Below, in pieces: positions 37,901 through 47,489 of a DNA stretch of 64,000 nt. The DNA comes from Pyrus communis (Eukaryota; Streptophyta; Magnoliopsida; Rosales; Rosaceae): assembly GCF_963583255.1 (NCBI RefSeq), contig NC_084807.1, positions 4,444,872-4,508,871 on the forward strand, in the 5' to 3' direction. The notes below the pieces were generated by a model. It did not search any database and was not told the DNA's origin. It saw only the letters and a program-made list of their open reading frames with translations. Positions within the stretch are counted from its first letter, which is position 1. Every line of letters starts with the position of its first letter. The translations under genes and the position numbers were made by a program.

Positions 37901-40900
37901 GCACCCCCCGTGTTAGTGCTCCCGCCCTGAGCAGGGCCCAGTCCTTCACGTGATGTTCACCTCCCCGCACCTCATGCTCAGCTTGGATCCAAGCTAGGTG
38001 CCCAGGCCTGTCGTACAGACCACTTTAGGTGGTTCCGACTCGTAGGTGACCCGCGATTATTCGCCCAGCCTTCACGTGATCGTAGCACTAAAGCGTATAT
38101 ATATACGTACACCCAGTCCTGTCGTACAGACCACTTTAGGTGGTTCCGACTCGTGGTCAGGTTCAGTTGTTCAGTTATTGAGTTTGAGATTTGAGCTCTA
38201 TATGCAGCCGTACAGGTCACGTTAGGTGACTCCCGGCTGCCAGATTATATGTTATTGATGTGAGTTATGCTTGAGCACTTACATTTATTATGAGGCTTTG
38301 ACATGGTACATTCTTGAGCATGATTGATATACCCTTGAGCATGTTTGGCATATTTATACATACGTATATATGTTTATTTTCTGGAAAGTATATTTGTTTT
38401 ACGGCGAGGGGTAGGTTTTGAATAAGTTTGTTTTGCTGACCCACTCAACTTTGTTTTGCGCCCCTCCAGGTTTAAGATATCAGAGCTTGGTGGCTACGAG
38501 GAATCCAACGGTGTTCTGACAGAATGGCCAAAAATTAGGACTCACCTTTGGGTGTTTCATCTTAGAAATTGTATCTTTAAAGCTTCCGTACTGTGTAAAT
38601 GGTTACGTCACGCTCACGTGACGGCCAGCATGCCCTCCTTCGGGACGGGGTGTGTCAGATGGTGTGTGTGCAGGATGTCAAATGGGAAAACAACACAGAG
38701 ATTGGTTTCCAAAAGGACAAGCTTGGAGAGCCAAGAATCCTCTAGAATTGATACACACAGATTTGTGTGGTCCCATGAATAATGAATCAATTGCTGGGAA
38801 TAAATATTTCATGTTGTTTATTGATGATCACACAAGAATGTCATGGGTTTATTTCCTACGACATAAGTCTGAGGCACTAATCTGTTTTAGAAAGTTCAAA
38901 ACAATGGTGGAGTTACAATGTGGATTTAAAGTGAAATGTCTAAGAAGTGACAGAGGGGGAGAATTTCTCTCAACTGAATTCAGCAAGTTGTTGGAATCTG
39001 AAGGCATACAAAGACAGTTATCCATAGCTTATACTCCACAGCAAAATGGAGTAGTGGAGAGAAAGAATAGAACAGTTGTAGAGATGGCTAAGGCAATGCT
39101 TCATGATAAGAGCATGCCATACTTTCTGTGGGCAGAAGCTGTACATACAGCTGTTTATATTCTGAACAGATCGCCTACAAAAGCTCTTGAGAACATGACT
39201 CCTTTTGAAGCCTATAGTGGGAGAAAACCAGGAATTGGTCACTTAAAGGTGTTTGGATCACTCTGTTATGTTCATGTACCAGCTGAAAGAAGACAAAAGC
39301 TTGATGCAAAGTCTGTCAAAGGTGTGTTTGTGGGTTATGCAACTTGTGAGAAAGGGTACAGAGTATTTGATCCATGTTCAAGGAAGCTAATTCTATCAAG
39401 GGATGTGGTCTTCGATGAAACTATGTCTTGGAATTGGAAGGAGAATTCAGAGAAGTCTATTGCAATAACTAACATTCAAGATCAGTATAGGACTGTGAAT
39501 GATTTCAGTCTACAAGAAGTGACAGAAATAGTAGACAGTAATCAAATGGAAGAACAAGATAGAGATGTCTCTGAAACTGTTGAGATCACTAGTCCATATG
39601 ACCATACACCAGTTAAATGGAGAAATATCAATGATATTCTAGCACAATGCAATCTTTGTATTGTGGAGCCAGAGAAGTATGAGGAAGCTGCACAAGATAA
39701 AGCTTGGATAAAAGCTATGAAAGAAGAATTGTCCATGATTGAGAAAAATGAGACTTGGAAGCTTGTAGACAGACCAAGTGATAAGCAGGTTATTGGTGTG
39801 AAATGGGTGTTCAAAACCAAACTAAATTTGGATGGCTCAGTACAAAAGAACAAGGCAAGGCTGGTTGCTAAAGGATATGTGCAGAAACCAGGACTTGATT
39901 ACAATGAGACGTTTGCTCCAGTTGCCCGATTGGACACCATCAGAACACTAATTGCACTTGCTGCACACAGAAGCTGGAAGCTATTTCAATTAGACGTTAA
40001 GTCTGCTTTCTTAAATGGAATATTGCAGGAAGAAGTATATGTTGATCAACCTGAAGGGTTTGTGATTAGTGGTAAGGAAGATAAGGTTTACAAGCTGCAC
40101 AAGGCTTTTTATGGCTTGAAACAGGCGCCTAGGGCCTGGTATGGAGAGATTGACAGCTATTTTGCTAAGTGTGGGTTTGAGAAAAGCTTAAGTGAAGCAA
40201 CTCTCTACACTAAGACAAGGGGAGAAAAGGATATACTAATAGTTTCCATATATGTGGATGATATTGTGTATACTGGAAACAATCAAGATATGCTGGATGA
40301 GTTCAAAGATGATATGAAGGAGAAGTATGAGATGTCAGACTTGGGTCTTCTTCACCATTTTCTGGGGATGGGGGTGATTCAAACAGAATCTAGCATCTTC
40401 ATTCATCAAAAGAAGTATGCCTCTTCTCTGTTGGATAAATTTGGATTGAAAGAATGTAAATCTGTCTCTATTCCTCTTGTGGCTACTGAAAAGTTAAGTA
40501 AAGAAGATGGAAGTGGTGCAGCAGATGAAGAGAAATACAGAAAACTTGTAGGCAGTTTATTGTATCTTACTGCTACAAGACCAGATGTGATGTATGCAGC
40601 TAGTTTGTTAGCTAGATATATGCATGGCCCTTCTAACAAGCACTATGGGATAGCTAAGAGAGTGCTCAGATATATCAAGGGAACACTGGACTATGGGTTG
40701 CATTATATGAAAGGCAAGGAGGCAGTTTTGGTTGGTTTCTGTGATAGTGATTGGGGAGGATCAATAGATGACAGTAAGAGTACCTCAGGCTATGCGTTTT
40801 CTTTTGGCAGTGGAGTGTTCTCATGGGCTTCTGTGAAACAAAATTGTGTTGCACTATCCACAGCAGAGGCTGAATATATAAGTGCTGCCGAAGCAACATC

Positions 40901-41222
40901 TCAAGCTATATGGATCAGGTTTGTTCTTGAAGATTTTGGAGAATTACAAGCTGAGGCAACTTCTGTGCAGTGTGATAACACATCTGCAATCTCAATATCC
41001 AAGAACCCTGTGTTTCACCAGAAGACAAAACACATTGACAGGAGATATCACTTCATCAAGGATGCCTTGCAGCAAGGGATAATTGACTTGGTTTACTGTC
41101 CTACCAAAGAACAAGTGGCAGACATTTTCACCAAGGCATTACCAAAGGACAGATTCAACTATCTCAGGGACAAACTTGGAGTTATATCAGCTCAAAGCTT
41201 AAAGGGGAGTATTAGTGTATAA
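34940..41222 (+). CDS. copia gag-pol polyprotein, interrupted only by the nested solo LTR
   Basis: The coding parts are 34940-36504 and 38663-41222. Without the nested LTR and one GATGG copy they stay in one frame of 1374 codons. Domains in order, residues approximate: capsid-type gag (NYEFWRIKM near 20); zinc knuckle near 305 ([14 protein letters not shown], with Tyr where the knuckle His should be); aspartic protease DSG near 358; GAG-pre-integrase [13 protein letters not shown] near 490, ending around the insertion point; integrase from IHTDLCGP near 552 through [14 protein letters not shown]; reverse transcriptase [15 protein letters not shown] and [10 protein letters not shown] near 1050; RNase H with FCDSDWGG and [13 protein letters not shown] near 1215. 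The start is ATG 34940; the upstream in-frame codon at 34913 is TTG. The stop lies inside the 3' LTR. As it stands, the insertion introduces stops after residue ~521. Confidence 0.9.
36505..38657 (+). mobile_element. solo LTR, 2.15 kb, inserted in copia pol
   Basis: Starts TGTGACATCCCGTCCCGA and ends TTCGGGACGGGGTGTGTCA, near-inverse termini with TG...CA. It is flanked by a perfect 5-bp duplication GATGG (36500-36504 and 38658-38662). There is no coding sequence, primer site or second LTR. A 34-bp segment beginning CCTGTCGTACAGACC is repeated at 38007 and 38118. Size and termini suggest a Ty3/gypsy LTR, but the parent element is not in the window. Confidence 0.88.
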
Positions 41223-41506
41223 GCTGTGAGCTAAGTAAAGTTAAAGTAAATAAGCCTTGTTTCTAATTGTGTATTCACTTAGTCTTAGATTATGACAAGT
41301 GTAAGGCTGAGATTGTATTGTTGGTTGTGTGTATCCAGCTAAGTCTTGTTAACAGAATTATTCCCTTTTGCACGATTGTGTGTGCTGTGTGGAAAATATA
41401 CTTTACAAAGGAAGAAAAGGTTCCTCTGTAACTTGCAGAGAGAATAGCAGTCATTTCTACATTCTCAGTGCATTTTCTCCTTCTTCCATTTTACAAAACG
41501 CTAACA
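41210..41506 (+). repeat. 3' LTR (second copia), 10 bp from UGT stop
   Basis: 297 bp, identical to 34500-34796. Preceded by AAAGGGGAG. Its last base is 10 bp from the stop codon of the minus-strand glycosyltransferase gene. Confidence 0.93.
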
Positions 41507-41516
41507 TCTCTCACTT

Positions 41517-42896
41517 TCAAAAGTCAGTACTAGTTGATTCCCTTGTCGTCGTACAAATTTGCATCAACTCCTCCGCCACCCCATCCATCTCTTCATCCTC
41601 TTTCTTCTTCATTTTGTCACTTAATTCCAATGCCTTTATCCTCACACCCTCTCCAATTTTCTCCACCACATCTCTGATCACCTTCGCTACCTCTTCCCGT
41701 CGTAAACTGCCTCCTCCGCCGGTTCTTATAACCTCCACACCAACGCCAACCTCCTCCACCAGTCTGGCGTTTAATGGCTGGTCAAGTTGCATGGGCATGG
41801 CTATAATCGGAACACCAAACTTGATGCTCTCCAACACCGAGCTCCATCCACAGTGACTCACAAACCCACGAACACTAGAATGCTTCAATATTTTTGCCTG
41901 TGGGGCCCAATCCTCCACTATCATCCCCCTCTCCCCTACCCTCTCCCCAAACCCTTTTGGCAAAACATCTTCAACCCTGGTACTTTTCTCTTCCTTAGGA
42001 AACCTAATAACCCAAATGAAACTCACTTGGCTAAGCTCCAATCCAAGAGCTATCTCTTGTATTTCCTCCTTGGACAAAAAGTACTCGCTCCCGAAGGACA
42101 CAAACACGACTGAAGCTCTTTCCCTTTCGTTTAGCCATTTGATGATCGACGATTCCTCATCGACTTTTTGATCCATTGGGTCTTGAACAAGTGAACCGAC
42201 GGGCACAATCTTCTTCTCCATTAACTTTGAGAGAGAATCAATATATTTTGATTCAATCTCTCCAGAAGTCTTTACCAAAATGATGTTACGAGACCGATCA
42301 CTGCACAGCAGTGCGCGTTCTACGTCCTTGATGCCATTTGCTGAAGATTCCAGCACACTGCTGAACTTCTTAGTTTCGTAATCCCGAAGATAGATGGAAG
42401 GATAAGGGAATAGAACATTAGGGTTCTTGAGATGGTGAACATAAAATGAAATCACGGCAGCACTGGTGGTAAAGAACTCGACGGCCGGAATGTTGTGCGA
42501 CGAAGCTAGGGAGGGTGCCCATGGCTGGAGAAAATCATATATGAGCAAATCTGGTTTTAGGGTACTGAGGATTTGGGAGAAGTTATCGCTGGACATGTCG
42601 AAGGCTTTTTTGAGAGTGGGCATGAGATGGGGTGGGAGGCCATTGGTGGTGTGGTAGTGAGGTGGCAACTCATCGTGTGGAAGATGAAGTTCCACAAACT
42701 CAATGCAGTGAGAGTATTTCTGAGGGAGTTTGGGCTTGATGCAGCTGAGATTTACCGGTGTGGAGCAAATAAGGATGTGAAAATCTCTGCGATCGGTAAG
42801 TTTCTTGGCTAGCTCTAGGAAGGGAGAAATATGGCCGTGACCTAACCATGGAAGCATAAGGATGCTAATGCTTCTGTGATGATCAGAATAAACCAT
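41517..42896 (-). CDS. UDP-glycosyltransferase (UGT94-like)
   Basis: Intronless 459-aa frame from ATG 42896 to TGA 41517, a normal length for family 1 plant glycosyltransferases. The N-terminal acceptor half has the catalytic-His motif WLGHGHISP (H22) and the partner Asp in LLIYDFLQPW (D121). The C-terminal half has a complete 44-residue PSPG box from W330 (WAPQAKILKHSSVRGFVSHC) to Q373 (final MQLDQ), with the HCGW core at 348-351. The final Gln usually favours UDP-glucose. The opening WLGHGHISPFLELAKKL and overall pattern recall the UGT94 group, which adds a sugar to an existing sugar of flavonoid, terpenoid or apocarotenoid glucosides. The true acceptor cannot be read from sequence. A TATA-like stretch lies at 42977-42994, about 80-100 bp upstream. 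A young copia LTR abuts the 3' end. Plus-strand frames here are shadows. Confidence 0.93.
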   Translation of the reverse strand: MVYSDHHRSISILMLPWLGHGHISPFLELAKKLTDRRDFHILICSTPVNLSCIKPKLPQKYSHCIEFVELHLPHDELPPHYHTTNGLPPHLMPTLKKAFDMSSDNFSQILSTLKPDLLIYDFLQPWAPSLASSHNIPAVEFFTTSAAVISFYVHHLKNPNVLFPYPSIYLRDYETKKFSSVLESSANGIKDVERALLCSDRSRNIILVKTSGEIESKYIDSLSKLMEKKIVPVGSLVQDPMDQKVDEESSIIKWLNERERASVVFVSFGSEYFLSKEEIQEIALGLELSQVSFIWVIRFPKEEKSTRVEDVLPKGFGERVGERGMIVEDWAPQAKILKHSSVRGFVSHCGWSSVLESIKFGVPIIAMPMQLDQPLNARLVEEVGVGVEVIRTGGGGSLRREEVAKVIRDVVEKIGEGVRIKALELSDKMKKKEDEEMDGVAEELMQICTTTRESTSTDF

Positions 42897-42974
42897 TTTT
42901 TTCCCCTAAATTTGGCTCTTTTTTTGTTGTTGGTTGTAGATGATTGTAGGCCCCTAGTTACGTTAAATTTTGGT

Positions 42975-42994
42975 GGATATATATACCTATATAG
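42975..42994 (-). promoter_or_regulatory. probable TATA box of UGT gene
   Basis: On the minus strand CTATATAGGTATATATATCC lies 80-100 bp before the ATG at 42896, a reasonable distance for a short leader. No other promoter element was identified. Confidence 0.45.
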
Positions 42995-44185
42995 TGCAAG
43001 ATATGTAGAATTTGAAGAAATACGTGGAACCTTCATATGGATGGTTCCTGTAAGTAGTAGGAATTTGCGGATTAAGTTTTATGAAAAAGACGTATATGGC
43101 CAATGAAGTAAGAAAAAAGCAGCTTAAACTTGGCTTTCTTCAATTAGTTAGCTGGACATTTAATTTTCACATAGTACTCTTCTAAGTGGAATTGAACTTC
43201 TAATCAGAGGTGATGAATGGTCCAAACTCTTCCGTCTCTAGATGAAAGTTATTTAATAATTGTCAAAAAATAATAAAAATAAAAAGTTGCTCCTAATCTC
43301 TAACCAGGTTTCAAGGTTTCAAAGCATTGTACTCATGGTTTCAAGGTTCAAGGTATCGTAATTACGGTTTCAGGGTTGGTATAATTATGTTTCACAATAT
43401 CGTAATTATGGCTTAAGTATCGTATCATTAAGTAATTTTAGACTCAATCTTTGTCATCGGCTTAATTAAGTATTTGTTATTGCATGCCGTGGGTGCTTAG
43501 GTCATCTCCAATTGCAAAGGGTCATAGGCCAAAATATAACACCGTCTCCAACCGATGGCTACGCCAAAGGGCTTGTGGGCCCCACTCGACTATATCTTAT
43601 CCACCAAGCTAGCGGGTTGGCCAAAAGAGCCAGCCAGCCAGCCCATTTCACCCAGCCCAACCTATTCCAATGACTACCTGGCATCATGCTGACGCCAGCT
43701 AACAACAGCTAGCTGATGTCAGGTTACGGTTGGAATTTGAATTTTTTTTAAGCAAAATTAAAAAAAAAAAAGATTCTAATTTTTTTTTTCCCTATTAATA
43801 CCTAAGTCATTTTTATACCATTTCTCACATCATTTTCACCATTCCATATTATTTTACCCCATTTTATTTCAATTCTCCACATTCTATTAAGGACAAGTGG
43901 CACAAAATATGTCCGAAAACCTTATTTTAATATGGTAGTTTGACTCAATTAATCATATTAATTCAATTAAAATAATAAATTATTGAGTGTTTAAAAAATA
44001 GTCCCATTCGGTCGAAGATTGATATTTTCGTCAAAAAGCTATGTTTTGATCGGTTGAAAATGGTACAAAATATAGTCTGACACTGTTCATTAATAAAAAT
44101 CTTTTAAGACTATACGACTGAAGCAGATAAAACCGCATCATGCATACGAGGAGGTGGCAACTCTCCCTCAGCGTTTCACCTTGCT
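42995..44185. other. non-coding upstream region of UGT gene
   Basis: No gene seen. 43320-43420 has imperfect repeats of GGTTTCAAGGTTTCAA- and CGTAATTA-like units. 43500-43745 is GC-richer with TCTCCAATTGCAAAGG and TCTCCAACCGATGGC near the left and CGGTTGGAAT near the right, possibly a decayed MITE. Confidence 0.4.
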
Positions 44186-44189
44186 AGAA

Positions 44190-44400
44190 TGTAAAGCAGA
44201 TAAAACCGCATCATGCATGGGACCATCTCTTTCTCTGTTGCATAAACAAAAGATCGATATTGATAGAGGTGGGCAGTGAGGTGGCACACAAGATAATACA
44301 AACCAAATAAAAGCTGCTTGAAGTCTAGTATGTGAGGCGGCGCGTAGCGGAGGGGCCCATGCATGATGCGGTTTATCTTTTAGCAAACTCTAGAACATGA
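44190..44400. repeat. inverted repeat around a short spacer
   Basis: AAACCGCATCATGCATGGGACC near 44202 is matched in reverse complement by GGGCCCATGCATGATGCGGTTT near 44354. The left arm also has a direct copy near 44131 (AAAACCGCATCATGCAT). AGCAAACTCTAGAAC.TGACTTATATATA is then duplicated at 44380 and 44454. Looks like a small foldback element. No coding sequence. Confidence 0.55.
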
Positions 44401-45394
44401 CTTATATATAAAATAAAGATATGTATTAATTTTTATAACAGAAGCATCTTTTGGCAAACTCTAGAACGTGACTTATATATAACAAAAAATTTTAAACGAG
44501 AGACTTATTTTTCTTTTCTCTCCTCTTAATATATGCGAGTCCGTTATATCAAGTCTCATTTTATGAAAAAAATATTTACAACAAAAATTTACGTAAATTT
44601 TATTTTATTAACACAAAACGTTGTATAATGCAACATATTATAAATCTTTCTCGTTTTGTTGACACGAAATATTACATAGCAATATAGCCGTATTAGGTAA
44701 GTTGTAAAAGCACACCACACATGTGCTTTTTCTGTTGGAATATATGCACACAGATTCTTTGGATCTACTGCTGCTGTTGCGGCTGAGAATGAATGGTCCC
44801 TCAAAATTTGCGTCTCTCTTCTTCTTTCACATGACTTACTTTAGACCTAGATTTTTCGTTGGTGTTCAGGTGTCGTAATTGCATACATAAAAGTATTGCT
44901 GAGTCATATAGTCGATCATCTTTTGTGTCACACAAATCAATATACTTGAAAGCTTCATTTTAAACATAAGTATTACGATGTAATTGCATATGTGAAAGTA
45001 TTGTTGACTCATAGTAGTCAATCGTCTTTTGTGTCACACGTATCAATATACCTTTGGATTATTAGGATTGTTCACAGATAAGTTAAGTCTGTATTAAGTT
45101 CTTTTCTTGCCTTTTGACGAAGGAGTTTTATTTATAATATCATATATTACTTTATAAAGTAGTTCAAGGTCATTTAAGTTAATTTCTTAGTTATTAGTTT
45201 AGGCTGACAGAACAGAAACAAGAGTTGTTAATTTAACAGGGTTAATCATAACTAAAACTTGAACAAAATTAGTTAAAAGTGACATATGGTTTAATGGAAG
45301 ATACAAAAACAATAGATCTATTTTACATAAGTACAAATAAAGGAGATTCAGGCAAGATTACAACCTTGGCCGGCAAGGTTCGTCCTCTTGCAGA

Positions 45395-46831
45395 CAGTGA
45401 CGGATCTAGAATTTTAAACTCGGAGGGTCCCAATAATAAAGGTCAAAAAATTTATAGACAAAAGTAACGTCGAAAAGTTAAATATAATACATTTCATTCA
45501 AAAATCATGTGCAAAACAACATTACAAGCTATAAAATCCTAATTAAAGCGTCCACGACGAGGTTTCATAGTCTGAAAATGTTCTATGATAGCTTCATTAC
45601 CAATACATGAAAAAACATCTTTCTCAATGTAAACAACTAAGTTGTCATTCAACCATTGATCTCCTATTTTGTTGCGAAGTGGATTCTTAATGATATTCAT
45701 AACGGAAAATGTCATCTCCACTGAAGCAATTGCAACTGGTAAAACCAAAGTCAACTGAACAACCAAATATACATATGCAAATGTTTGATGCAACCCTTTC
45801 TCCACCATTTTCTTAGCAAGCTCATTAATCCCCTGCAATTGAGAAAAATCATTATCAAAACGCACAAAATGGGAACTCATACTTTGTAGGCCTACAAGGT
45901 CCCATTTGCAAATATGCTCTTCGGACCTCATCTTGAATATTAGAAGGATAATCTTTCATTCGAATTCTTTTTCCCGGGTCTCTCTCAAGATTATTAAAAT
46001 CAATGTCACACTCATTTTGTCTTGAGCTTGAACTATCCGAACAAGTAGATGGTGCTATTGGCTTTGGCTTGAAAAATCTTTCCATATTTTTTATTTCTAA
46101 ACTACACATTTAACCAAAAACACAAAACATATTCCAATCAAGCAATAAACAAAAATTCCATCTAAATTTCAATGATAAAATGAGTATACAAACATAAAAC
46201 ATATCAACAATCATATCAATAATAGACTAAAAATCTCCAACAATATCTAATATAATTTAATTGAGATTAGATTAGAATACCAAAAAGTTTACTTGAATTT
46301 TGAACCAAATAGTGGTAGTTTGGAGAATTGAAACAAGTGGAGGTATGATATTAGAGTAATGTAATTATAATATGGGATTGGGTGGGATTAGAAATTTAGG
46401 GTTTTGGAATTGGGTGAATATAAGAAAGATGGGGGGATTAGGGGGGCAAAACAGAGGAATAGGGAAAGGACTCTTGGGAAAGATGGCCCGTGTGGGGCTA
46501 GGCCTTAAAAAAGAGAGTATGGAATCATGGACAAACGGCACCGTTTATCTCAGGCTTAAAAGAATATAAAATATAAAAAATAAACAAATTAAACAAATTG
46601 GCCAAAACACTGCGTTTTGGACCAACTTTTAAAAAGGCATGTTTGTTTTCTTTCTTCTCCCCCACGGCCCCGCTGTCTTCGTCTTCGTTGCAAGCTGCAA
46701 CCTTCAAGCTGCAGCCTGCAGTACAGACCTCGTGTTCAAGTACGAGGGGTCCTCCGGAAAATTTCTAGCAGCATTTTAGAATCGCCGAGGGGTCCTGGGA
46801 CCTCCCAGGTCCCTCTGTAGATCCGTCTCTG
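45395..46831 (-). mobile_element. internally deleted hAT element, 1.44 kb
   Basis: Termini CAGTGACGGATCTA and inverse CAGAGACGGATCTA. Perfect 8-bp target duplication CTTGCAGA at 45387-45394 and 46832-46839. The uninterrupted site is preserved in the tandem copy B as CTTGTAGA (49638-49645), which confirms the insertion. It contains only the two ends of a hAT transposase on the minus strand. Confidence 0.92.
45539..46109 (-). pseudogene. hAT transposase, N- and C-terminal ends joined
   Basis: 46109-45855 encodes an N-terminus (MERFFKPKP, then acidic and serine-rich sequence, then DEVRRAYLQMGPCRP) typical of hAT proteins annotated as TTF-type zinc finger with HAT dimerisation domain. 45931-45539 encodes the C-terminal hATC region (LPVAIASVEMTFSVMNIIKN, then GDQWLNDNLVVYIEKD). 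The frames overlap near 45855-45931, and the middle, including the catalytic core, is missing. A possible intron (GTATGAG...TTGCAG) spans part of the join. The protein could not catalyse transposition, but a truncated dimerisation-only product is conceivable. Confidence 0.75.
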
Positions 46832-47489
46832 CTTGCAGACACCTCTCCTTGTATTTTACAGTGATTGAAATCTTGGAAAATGAAATATAAACGAGGTTTA
46901 CTAAAGGGATTCGATACTACAACAAAGGGAATGGTCAGAGCTTCTAAAACTGGACAAAAGAAAGCTTTCTATGGTAGACCTGCGACTTGAAATGGACAAG
47001 GGGTAGACAAATTAAAGCTTTTTTTGGTTTCACTGTTGAGTGTACTGAGAGTTGCTTGATTGATTGGTTGAGAGAGAGTTTATGCTTGTGCCCTTCATTG
47101 CTTTTATAGACTTTTCTAGCCTAATTGTCCAAGTCTTCCCTTTTAGTGATGTCTTCCAGAGCATGGTAAGTCATCATCAGCTTTTGCTAATCACCTACCC
47201 ATGCCATGGAAAAGTACTTATTGCTGAGGTTGAGCTGCCCTATGTAGCTTCACTTCTCACATAGGCTTGCTGTTTATTAGTTGCCAAAAAACAATTTTAA
47301 ATTCATCTTGGGCTGCCAACTGTCAGAGCCCAATCCTTTTCTGGTTTTCGTATGCCTGGGTCTTTAATAGTATTGAGCTCAATATTAAATATCTATCCAA
47401 ACAGTGCCTCTTTTAATCATTATTATGTCTGCTAATCAAGACATTGATAATAATTAAAATTTTGGTGCCTCTTTTAATCATTATTATGT

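Larger units (their letters stand above)
34500..41506 (+). mobile_element. Ty1/copia retrotransposon with identical LTRs, split by a solo LTR
   Basis: 297-bp LTRs at 34500-34796 and 41210-41506 are identical by eye over their whole length. Each runs TATTAG...CTAACA. A primer site like TGGCCTCAGAGCCAGG follows the 5' LTR, and a purine tract AAAGGGGAG precedes the 3' LTR. One gag-pol frame is open from ATG 34940 to 41222 apart from a 2153-bp solo LTR insertion. The flanks CGATC and TCTCT do not match, so no target duplication is visible. Confidence 0.93.
44810..47489. repeat. tandem duplication, copy A (interrupted by hAT)
   Basis: After the 1437-bp hAT (45395-46831) is removed, the sequence matches 47490-50270 in the same order. 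It has CTCTTCTTCTTTCACATGACTT at the start, then GTATTGCTGA.TCATA blocks, CAAGATTACAACCTTGGCCG, TTTACAGTGATTGAAATCTT, and ends near ATTGATAATAATTAAAATTTTGG. No open reading frame is shared. Read on the minus strand, both copies have a TATA-like TCTATAAAAGCAATGAAGG (near 47110 and 49920) followed by CTC-rich, leader-like sequence. Confidence 0.75.

Noticed and set aside
36505..38657. Reading the insertion as a Mutator element with TGACATCCCG ends and a 7-bp duplication
   Set aside because: Shifting the ends to TGTGACATCC...GTGTGTCA gives TG...CA termini, a perfect 5-bp GATGG duplication and an uninterrupted host frame. That fits a solo LTR better.
41368..41856. 162-codon plus-strand frame over the LTR and glycosyltransferase end
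   Set aside because: Shadow of the minus-strand glycosyltransferase gene fused to LTR sequence. Serine/threonine-rich with no domain.
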